Source of the DNA: JAVWHP01 sp036639955
GTDB lineage: Bacteria; Bacillota_I; Bacilli_A; Erysipelotrichales; Erysipelotrichaceae
Assembly: GCA_036639955.1 (NCBI GenBank)
Contig: JAVWHP010000018.1
Coordinates: forward strand, 1-20,956
Length of the DNA stretch: 20,956 nt
Direction: 5' to 3'
Shown: positions 14,862-20,956 of the stretch, in pieces
How the letters are laid out: each line of letters opens with the position of its first letter
Numbering within the stretch: position 1 is the stretch's first letter
Translations under genes and position numbers: made by a program
Notes under the pieces: model-generated
What the model was told of the DNA's origin: nothing
Seen by the model: the letters and a program-made list of their open reading frames with translations, nothing else
The model's database searches: none

Positions 14862-15535
14862 ACATATTAAAAGAAATATTACCCAATGTATTTATATTAA
14901 GTAAAGAATTATACAGTGCACTATTAGATACATTATATATGGTCATAATTAGTGGAATATTTGCCCTAATATTTGGACTAATATTAGGAGTAATACTTAT
15001 AGTAACTAGAAAAGATGATATATTAGAAAATAAATATATTAATAGTATATTAAATAAAGTAATAAATATATTTAGATCTATACCATTTATAATACTAATT
15101 ACTATGTTAGTACCAATATCTAGATTATTAGTAGGAACTAGTATAGGTAAAGAAGCAGCAATACCAGCCTTAGTAATAGGTACTATACCATTCTTTGCTA
15201 GACAAATAGAATTAGCACTAGGAGAAGTAGATCAAGGACTAATAGAAGCTAGTATAGCTATAGGATTAAGTCCTATAAAGATTATATATAAAGTTTATAT
15301 TAAAGAAGCTATACCTAGTATAGTAAGAGGAACTACTATAACTATTATATCTTTAGTAGGATTAACAACTATAGCTGGTGCTATAGGTGCTGGAGGATTA
15401 GGAGACTTTGCTATAAGATATGGATATCAAAGAAATAAATTAGATATAACATTTATATCAGTAATCATAATATTAATTATAGTAAGTTTAATACAATTTA
15501 TAGGTAACAATGTGATTAAAAAAACAACACATTAG
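14855..15535 (+). CDS. metI: Methionine ABC transporter permease MetI
   Basis: This 226-residue integral membrane subunit forms the translocation channel as a dimer. About five transmembrane helices are visible, starting with LLDTLYMVIISGIFALIFGLILGVILIV (about 23-50). The ABC permease EAA loop that contacts MetN is EASIAIGLSPIKIIYKVYIK (about 130-149), followed by the MetI-typical TTIAGAIGAGGLGDFAIRYGYQR (170-192). The start lies in the end of metN with a GGAGGTGATT ribosome site inside that gene, so translation is coupled. metQ begins 15 nt after its stop. Confidence 0.95.
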   Translation: MLNILKEILPNVFILSKELYSALLDTLYMVIISGIFALIFGLILGVILIVTRKDDILENKYINSILNKVINIFRSIPFIILITMLVPISRLLVGTSIGKEAAIPALVIGTIPFFARQIELALGEVDQGLIEASIAIGLSPIKIIYKVYIKEAIPSIVRGTTITIISLVGLTTIAGAIGAGGLGDFAIRYGYQRNKLDITFISVIIILIIVSLIQFIGNNVIKKTTH

Positions 15536-15550
15536 AAAAGAGGAAATTAT

Positions 15551-16354
15551 ATGAAAAAATTAATAAGTATATTAACAGTATTATTCATTTTAGTAGGTTG
15601 TAGTTCTACTACAACCAATAAAGTAATTAAGATAGGAGTAGTAGGAGATGATAAAATATTATGGGAACCAGCTAAACAACAACTATTAAAAGAAGGCATT
15701 GAAATCGAAATAATAGAGTTTGCTGATTATTCACAACCTAATAGACAATTAAATGATAAACAAATCGATTTAAATGCCTTCCAACATAAAGCATATTTAG
15801 CTAAAGAAATAGAAGAACATAAATATAATTTAAGTATATTAGGAGATACTATAGCATCTCCATTAGGTTTATTCTCTAAGAAATATAAGAATATTAATGA
15901 GTTTAAAACTAATGATACTATAGTTATACCTAATGATGCTACAAATAGTGGTAGAGCATTAAAAGTACTAGAAGCAGCTAAACTATTAAGTGTAGATGCT
16001 AGTAAAGGATATTTACCTACTATAAAAGATATAACTAGTAATCCTTTAAATTTAAAGATAATAGAGTTAGATGCTAGTCAAACAGCATTACAGTTAGATG
16101 ATCCTAAAGTAGCTGCTGCTATTATTAATGGAGGACATGCAGTAGATCATAATCTTAGTCCTAAGAATGATAGTATATATTTAGAAACTATAGAGGTAGG
16201 TGGTAATAATCCTTATATAAATATATTAGTATGTAGAAAAGATGATATAAATAATGAAGATTATAAAAAAGTATTAGATGCTTATCAATCTTCTAATACT
16301 GCTAAAGTATTAGAAGATAATTATAAGGGATCTTATATCCCGGCTTGGAAGTAA
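15551..16354 (+). CDS. metQ: Methionine-binding lipoprotein MetQ (NlpA family)
   Basis: This is the extracellular substrate-binding protein of the importer, anchored to the membrane by lipid. A short signal peptide (MKKLISILTVLFI) leads to the lipobox LVGC, with C17 the lipidated residue. The mature part shows the NlpA/MetQ landmarks: FADYSQPNRQLNDKQIDLNAFQH (57-79), in which the aspartate-, asparagine- and glutamine-rich region shapes the binding pocket, VIPNDATNSGRAL (124-136) and AAAIINGGHAVDHNLSP (189-205). These identify the family well. At 267 residues it is complete. It could bind L- or D-methionine or related peptides, but the T-box codon favours methionine. GAGGAAATT is the ribosome site. 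Confidence 0.94.
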   Translation: MKKLISILTVLFILVGCSSTTTNKVIKIGVVGDDKILWEPAKQQLLKEGIEIEIIEFADYSQPNRQLNDKQIDLNAFQHKAYLAKEIEEHKYNLSILGDTIASPLGLFSKKYKNINEFKTNDTIVIPNDATNSGRALKVLEAAKLLSVDASKGYLPTIKDITSNPLNLKIIELDASQTALQLDDPKVAAAIINGGHAVDHNLSPKNDSIYLETIEVGGNNPYINILVCRKDDINNEDYKKVLDAYQSSNTAKVLEDNYKGSYIPAWK

Positions 16355-16358
16355 TAGT

Positions 16359-17540
16359 ATGATAAAAGATTATGTAATTACTGAATATAACTATATTAAA
16401 GATTTAAGAAGATACTTCCATGCTCATCCAGAGCCTAGTTTATTAGAATATAATACAGCTAATAAGATTGAACAAGAATTAGATTTATTAGGTATTAAAC
16501 ATAATAGAATTGGTGATACTGGTGTTTATGCTTACATCAATGGTTCTTTAGCTTCTAATAGTAAACATACTATTGCTTTAAGAAGTGATATAGATGCACT
16601 AAATTTAACTGACCTCAAGCATGTTAGTTATAAATCACTTAATGATGGTTTATGTCATGCTTGTGGTCATGATTCTCATACTGCAGTATTACTCGGAGCT
16701 GCTAAGATATTAGTAGCTAAGAGAAATGAATTTAGTGGTACTATTAAGTTATTCTTTCAACAAGGAGAAGAGATTGGACAAGGTGCTAAACAATTCATAA
16801 ATAGCGGTGTAGTAGATGACTGTGAACGCATCTTAAGTGCTCATTGCTCTAGTCTTATTGATGCTGGTAAAGTAGCTATTACTTCTGGTTGTGTTAATGC
16901 TTCTTGTGATTATTTTAAAATCCAAATTACTGGAAAGTCATCCCATGTATCAAGACCTGATTTAGGAACAGATGCTTTATATATAGCTTCTCAAATAGTA
17001 GTATCACTTCAAGCAATAGTTTCTCGTAGTACCAATCCTTTAGATCCTGTAGTATTAGGTATTGGTAAACTAATAGCTGGTACCCAATATAATGTTATAG
17101 CATCTACAGCCACTATTGAAGGTACCTTTAGAACCTTCAATAGTGCTACTAGAACAAAAGTTAAAGAACTTATAATCAGTATAGCTACAAATATAACTAA
17201 TAGTCTATCAGCCAATATAAACTTTATCTTTAAAGATTTTGCTTCACCTCTAGTTAATGACCCAACTGTATGCACCGAAGCTATTAATGTCCTACAGACA
17301 TTAATAGCACAAGATGCAATAATAACTAACCAACCCCTATCACTAGGTTCAGACGATTATTCCGAGTTCCTCCTAAAAACAAAAGGAGTATACGCATATA
17401 TAGGAACACGGAATAATCGTCTACCAAATACAAAGTGTAGTGCCCACCATGGACTATTTGATATTGATGAAGAAACAATGTTAATATCAACTAATCTTTA
17501 TGTCGATTATGCACTTAATTATTTAAAAAATATAGCATGA
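16359..17540 (+). CDS. M20-family amidohydrolase/peptidase in the methionine operon
   Basis: This 393-residue zinc-dependent enzyme of the M20D (IAA-amino acid hydrolase/HipO-like) group removes acyl groups from N-acyl amino acids. Metal and catalytic residues are visible: RSDIDAL (75-81), CHACGHDSHTA (99-109, with C102 and H104), the general base in FQQGEE (E137-E138), SAHC (H162) and the late histidine pair in SAHHGLFD (363-364). The dimerisation lid starts near CDYFKIQITGKSSHVSRP (about 183-200). It begins only 4 nt after metQ and shares its T-box-controlled transcript, so an N-acyl-methionine is the favoured substrate. This is inference; related enzymes act on other acyl amino acids. The last third (after about 17230) changes to A/C-rich codons. 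Confidence 0.9.
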   Translation: MIKDYVITEYNYIKDLRRYFHAHPEPSLLEYNTANKIEQELDLLGIKHNRIGDTGVYAYINGSLASNSKHTIALRSDIDALNLTDLKHVSYKSLNDGLCHACGHDSHTAVLLGAAKILVAKRNEFSGTIKLFFQQGEEIGQGAKQFINSGVVDDCERILSAHCSSLIDAGKVAITSGCVNASCDYFKIQITGKSSHVSRPDLGTDALYIASQIVVSLQAIVSRSTNPLDPVVLGIGKLIAGTQYNVIASTATIEGTFRTFNSATRTKVKELIISIATNITNSLSANINFIFKDFASPLVNDPTVCTEAINVLQTLIAQDAIITNQPLSLGSDDYSEFLLKTKGVYAYIGTRNNRLPNTKCSAHHGLFDIDEETMLISTNLYVDYALNYLKNIA

Positions 17541-17559
17541 TGAACATGCTATATTTTTT
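17525..17559 (+). terminator. Intrinsic terminator ending the methionine operon
   Basis: The left arm 17525-17539 is perfectly complementary to 17545-17559 (15 bp, loop of 5 nt). The hairpin contains the end of the coding region, including the TGA stop, and ends in six T. Confidence 0.85.
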
Positions 17560-17561
17560 AT

Positions 17562-17622
17562 TGGTTGCAACTGTAAACTTTAAATTACAAATATGTTATA
17601 TATGGTTGCAACAGTATATAAT
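17562..17622 (+). promoter_or_regulatory. Promoter region of the ABC exporter with two direct repeats
   Basis: TGGTTGCAACWGTA occurs at 17562-17575 and 17603-17616, with start points 41 bp apart (about four helical turns). Each contains the self-complementary core GTTGCAAC. The second copy abuts the -10 TATAAT (17617-17622). The -35 region (17594-17599, TGTTAT) is poor. This looks like paired sites for a dimeric regulator not encoded nearby. A small dyad, AATGTT-N5-AACATT (17663-17679), follows in the leader. Confidence 0.6.
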
Positions 17623-17698
17623 CTATATACATATACATATACTTATGATAAAGTAATAAAGCAATGTTAAAACAACATTAAGCAGAAAGAGGATAAAA

Positions 17699-18637
17699 AT
17701 GGGAAATGTAGTAGAAATTATAAATTTAGTTAAAAAATATAAAGACTTAACAGCAGTAAATAATCTTAACATTACAATAAAACAAGGAGAAATCTTTGGA
17801 CTATTAGGACCAAACGGATGTGGTAAATCAACAACAATAAGCTGTATACTATCACTATTAAAATATGAAAGCGGAACAATAAATCTATTTGAAAAACCAA
17901 TGAAACCAGAAGCATATGATATAAAAGCTAAAATAGGAGTAGTATTCCAAGAAGTAGCAGTAATAGAAGAACTAAACGTAATAGAAAATATAGACTACTT
18001 CTGTGGACTATACATTACAAATAAAAAACAAAGACAACAATACGTACAAGACGCAATAGCACTAGTATCACTAGAAGAATTTACAAAATTCAAACCAAAA
18101 CAACTAAGTGGAGGACTACTAAGAAGACTAAACATAGCATGTGGAATAGCACATAAACCAACACTAGTAATACTAGATGAACCAACAGTAGCAGTAGATC
18201 CACAATCAAGAAACGCAATACTAGAAGGAATAAGAGAACTAAACAAAAAAGGAGCAACCATTATATATACAACACACTATATGGACGAAGTAGAACAACT
18301 ATGCGACAGAATAGTAATAATGGATAAAGGAGAAATAAAAGCAGAAGGAACAAAAGAAGAACTAAAAGCACTAATAACAACAAGTGAAATAATAACAATA
18401 GACACAAACCAAATAACAGAACAAAACATAAAAGAACTAGAAACAAAACAAAACATAAAAACAGTAGAATACAGAAATGAACAACTAAAAGTAACATATC
18501 AAGGAGGAACACTAAACATAAGCCATCTACTAGAATACCTAACAAGTAAAAAAATAAGCTATACTAAAATATACTCAGAACTACCAACACTAAACGACGT
18601 GTTCCTAGAATTAACAGGAAAGGAACTAAGAGACTAA
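17699..18637 (+). CDS. ABC transporter ATP-binding protein (ABC-2 exporter)
   Basis: This ATPase of 312 residues drives an exporter formed with the two following permeases. The Walker A motif is GPNGCGKST (37-45), the Q-loop is GVVFQEVAV, the signature is LSGGLLRR (in which the usual second Gln is Leu), Walker B is LVILDEP, the D-loop is VDPQSR and the switch histidine is in YTTHYMDEVE. About 90 residues after the ATPase core form the C-terminal accessory domain seen in drug and antibiotic exporters (DrrA/CcmA-like). The start has a GAGGATAAAA ribosome site. The stop overlaps the first permease by 1 nt (TAATG). From about 17810 the gene is A/C-rich and T-poor. The gene set ATPase plus two permeases is like LnrLMN, but the substrate is unknown. 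Confidence 0.93.
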   Translation: MGNVVEIINLVKKYKDLTAVNNLNITIKQGEIFGLLGPNGCGKSTTISCILSLLKYESGTINLFEKPMKPEAYDIKAKIGVVFQEVAVIEELNVIENIDYFCGLYITNKKQRQQYVQDAIALVSLEEFTKFKPKQLSGGLLRRLNIACGIAHKPTLVILDEPTVAVDPQSRNAILEGIRELNKKGATIIYTTHYMDEVEQLCDRIVIMDKGEIKAEGTKEELKALITTSEIITIDTNQITEQNIKELETKQNIKTVEYRNEQLKVTYQGGTLNISHLLEYLTSKKISYTKIYSELPTLNDVFLELTGKELRD

Positions 18638-19773
18638 TGTGGCACATATTTAAATACTCACTAAAACAAATAGTAAGAAACAAATCAGTAATGATGTTCT
18701 GTACAGCATTTCCATTAGTAGTAGCAACACTATTCAATATAGCATTTGGAAACATGAAAGACATAAAACTAGAAGCAGCAGAAGTAGCAATCATAAAAGA
18801 TGAAAACTATCAACAAATACAAGGCTTCGATCAAATGATAGAAACAATAAGTACAGATAAAGATAAAGTAATAAACGTAACATATGTAAACAATATACAA
18901 GAAGCAACAAAACTATTAGAAGAAAATAAAGTCTGTGGGATATATCAAGCAAAAGACAATAAAATAAAAACAATAGTAAAAGACAATGGAATAGAAGAAA
19001 CAATACTAAGCTATGTAATAGATTCATACTATATGAATGAATCAGTAATACAAAATCTATTAAACATAAATCCAGCAGAATTTAAAGCAGAAATGATAGA
19101 TAACTTAAACAACTCAAATAAAATAAGAATAGAAGATAAAAGCCAAACAAACATGGATCCAACAGTAGTAAACTTCTATTCACTAATAGGAATGACATGT
19201 ATAATGGGAGGAACAATCATAGTAAATATAATAGGAGGAATACTACCAAACCAAAGTACTAAAGGATGTAGAAACTCTATAACACCAATAAATAAAACAA
19301 AAGTTATAGTAGGAACACTATTAGCAGAAATAGTACAACAAACAGCAGTAATACTATTACTATTAGTATATCTAAAATATATATTAAACGTAAGCTTTGG
19401 AAATAATATAGGACCAATAATACTACTAGCAATAACAGGAGTAGTAGCAGGAACAGCAGTAGGAACACTAGTAGGAGTACTAGTTAAAAAAGACTCAGAC
19501 ACAAAAATAACAATAGTATCAATGACAACAATGATATTTTCATTCTGTGCAGGAATGATGTTACCAAACGTTAAATTCATAATAACAGAAAACATCCCAC
19601 TATTAGGATATATTAATCCAGTAAATATGATAACAGACGGATTATATTCACTATACTATTATGGAAACTATGATAAATATATATTTAATCTAATATCATT
19701 AGTTATATTCTCTATAATATTAATAACTATAAGCTGTATAGCATTAAGGAGACAAAAATATGACTGTATTTAA
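18637..19773 (+). CDS. ABC-2 type permease, first subunit
   Basis: This 378-residue membrane subunit has the ABC-2 (ABC2_membrane_3) layout. A first transmembrane helix is at about 20-38 (MMFCTAFPLVVATLFNIAFG), followed by an extracellular domain of about 130 residues (about 40-180). Five more helices follow, near 181-205, 225-247, 255-280, 286-312 and 345-370. Residues GMMLPNVKFIITENIPLLGYINPVNMITDGLYSLYYYG (about 308-345) match the conserved region between the last helices of this family. It starts at the base shared with the ATPase stop, and overlaps the next permease by 14 nt, so all three are coupled. Codons stay A/C-rich through about 19500 and then become T-richer within the gene. Confidence 0.9.
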   Translation: MWHIFKYSLKQIVRNKSVMMFCTAFPLVVATLFNIAFGNMKDIKLEAAEVAIIKDENYQQIQGFDQMIETISTDKDKVINVTYVNNIQEATKLLEENKVCGIYQAKDNKIKTIVKDNGIEETILSYVIDSYYMNESVIQNLLNINPAEFKAEMIDNLNNSNKIRIEDKSQTNMDPTVVNFYSLIGMTCIMGGTIIVNIIGGILPNQSTKGCRNSITPINKTKVIVGTLLAEIVQQTAVILLLLVYLKYILNVSFGNNIGPIILLAITGVVAGTAVGTLVGVLVKKDSDTKITIVSMTTMIFSFCAGMMLPNVKFIITENIPLLGYINPVNMITDGLYSLYYYGNYDKYIFNLISLVIFSIILITISCIALRRQKYDCI

Positions 19774-20899
19774 GAATTATTTTAAAGTAACTAAATCATA
19801 TTTAGGTATTACAATAATGTATATTGCTATGTTTACAATAATAGCAATATTTACATGTAGTTCTAATGAACAAGAAACAAAAGAATTAAGTAAAGCTAAT
19901 GTTATAGTAATAAATGAAGATGATGGAGTATATGCTAAACAATTAGAAACATATTTAAAAGATAGTTTTGAAATAATAGAATGTGAGAATAAAGAAGAAA
20001 GTATAAAAGATAAGTTATTTATAGGTACAAGTGATATAGCTATAACTATACCTAAAGGATATTCAAAGAATTTTAATACTAAAGATGAATTAATGTTAGT
20101 TAAAAGACAAGTACCTAATAGTAATGAAGCTAATTTAGTAGATGATAAAATTAATAAGTATTTAAATTTAAGTGAGTTATATTTAAATAGTGGAAGTAGT
20201 ATAGAAGAATTACCTAGTTTAATAAATAAAGATTTAAATACTAAGAGTGATGTTGAATTCTTAGAAGGAAGTAATCAAGCATTAGGTAATATGAAGTCTT
20301 ATTTTAACTTTAGTAATTATATGATAATTATGCTAGTTAGTAATGTAGTAGGGTTGATCTATAATGCTTTTAATCAAGTTAGTGTAAAGAAGAAGAATCT
20401 TGTTAGTAGTACTCCTTATAGTAGAGTTACTTTACAGATATTTGCTGGTAGTGTTATTGTAGGATTTGCTATATGTGCAGCATTTATTGGAGTAGCTATG
20501 TTTATGTTTAAAGATATATTCTTTACTACTTATGGGTTACTATATTCTCTGAATTTAGGAATCTTTACAGTATTCTCATTAGCGTTAACTGCATTTATTT
20601 GTACGTTAATTGAAGAAGTAGAGGCTAGAAGTTTTCTAATTAATATATTAGGGTTAGGTACTAGTTTTATTTGTGGGGCTTTTATTCCTCAAGAGATATT
20701 AGCTACTAGTGTAGTTAATGCTTCTAAGTTATTACCTAACTATTATTTTATAGCTAATAATAATATTATAGCTGAGATAAGTAAGTTTAATATGGATACT
20801 TTAAGTCCAGTCTTTACTAATATATTTATTCTATTAGGCTTTACTGCTTTAATATTATTCCTTAATGTTATTGCTGGTAAGGTTATTAAAAAGAAATAA
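19760..20899 (+). CDS. ABC-2 type permease, second subunit
   Basis: This 379-residue paralogue of the preceding permease has the same layout: a helix at about 11-31 (YLGITIMYIAMFTIIAIFTC), an extracellular domain to about 185, then about five helices near 186-207, 228-252, 260-282, 289-310 and 350-372. The conserved stretch ILGLGTSFICGAFIPQEILATSVVNASKLLPNYYFIANNNII (about 293-335) corresponds to the same position in its partner. The two probably form a heterodimer with the ATPase. The start, inside the previous gene, has AAGGAGA 7 nt before the ATG. Unlike the first permease, its codons favour T in the third position. Confidence 0.9.
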   Translation: MTVFKNYFKVTKSYLGITIMYIAMFTIIAIFTCSSNEQETKELSKANVIVINEDDGVYAKQLETYLKDSFEIIECENKEESIKDKLFIGTSDIAITIPKGYSKNFNTKDELMLVKRQVPNSNEANLVDDKINKYLNLSELYLNSGSSIEELPSLINKDLNTKSDVEFLEGSNQALGNMKSYFNFSNYMIIMLVSNVVGLIYNAFNQVSVKKKNLVSSTPYSRVTLQIFAGSVIVGFAICAAFIGVAMFMFKDIFFTTYGLLYSLNLGIFTVFSLALTAFICTLIEEVEARSFLINILGLGTSFICGAFIPQEILATSVVNASKLLPNYYFIANNNIIAEISKFNMDTLSPVFTNIFILLGFTALILFLNVIAGKVIKKK

Positions 20900-20915
20900 T
20901 TATAGTTATTACATT

Positions 20916-20954
20916 AAACAACCCCCTATTAATTAAATAGATGGGTTGTTTTTT
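20916..20954 (+). terminator. Intrinsic terminator after the ABC exporter operon
   Basis: AAACAACCC (20916-20924) pairs with GGGTTGTTT (20943-20951), with an inner CTATT/AATAG stem (20926-20930 with 20936-20940) separated by a small bulge. A T run follows to 20954 near the window end. Confidence 0.82.
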
Positions 20955-20956
20955 AT

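Noticed and set aside
17625..17645. Short tandem ATATAC repeats before the ABC operon
   Set aside because: Only a few imperfect units. No CRISPR-like or VNTR structure can be supported.
18261..19027. Leu-rich minus-strand open frames opposite the ABC genes
   Set aside because: They mirror A-rich codons (AAA, ACA, AAC, AGA) of the real genes and have no coding support.

Overview
The window is AT-rich DNA (by eye about 70% A+T; not computed). Every supported gene lies on the + strand. Shine-Dalgarno sites are strong (AGGAGG, AAGGAGA), sigma-A-type promoters are easy to see, intrinsic terminators are frequent, and there is a T-box leader. TGA serves as a stop (for example at the ends of the first gene, the MarR gene and the M20 gene), so this is standard bacterial code 11 and not the Mollicutes code. 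Together this points to a low-GC Bacillota, possibly a gut Erysipelotrichia or Clostridia relative. The exact lineage cannot be fixed from this sequence.

Layout by probable transcription unit: (1) 84-1354, two coupled membrane proteins of unknown function. (2) 1617-3599, glycerate kinase, an ArsR-type regulator and a DEDDh exonuclease, overlapping by 1 and 8 nt. (3) 3719-5144, an FMN-dependent alpha-hydroxy-acid dehydrogenase with a Cys-rich N terminus, plus a pyrophosphatase-fold protein lacking some catalytic acids. (4) 5230-7907, a DUF4358-like protein, a YihY/BrkB membrane protein and an RlmD/RlmCD-type 23S rRNA m5U methyltransferase. (5) 8045-8815, an SDR oxidoreductase behind a promoter carrying a cre/LacI-like operator. 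(6) 9103-10293, an AAA+/DUF4143 ATPase behind a long inverted repeat, followed by a short region with one or two tiny ORFs. (7) 10699-12544, a MarR regulator and a MATE efflux pump behind a 44-bp perfect palindrome. (8) 12643-13425, a Cof-type HAD phosphatase. (9) 13481-17540, a methionine T-box leader followed by metN, metI, metQ and an M20 amidohydrolase. (10) 17699-20899, an ABC ATPase and two ABC-2 permeases resembling an LnrLMN-type drug exporter, behind two direct repeats.

Most genes are ordinary housekeeping, transport or regulatory genes. The best-supported functional story is unit 9: a tRNA-Met-sensing leader controls methionine uptake together with an amidohydrolase, which suggests salvage of N-acylated methionine. 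The most unusual DNA is regulatory: the 20-bp-arm inverted repeat next to the -35 of the DUF4143 ATPase, the 44-bp palindrome covering the whole marR promoter, the paired 14-bp repeats before the ABC exporter, and an 11-bp-arm palindrome at the HAD/T-box junction. Third-position base choice also drifts in blocks of about 1-2 kb that do not follow gene boundaries. I saw no rRNA, tRNA, CRISPR array, transposase or phage gene, and no clearly new multi-gene system.
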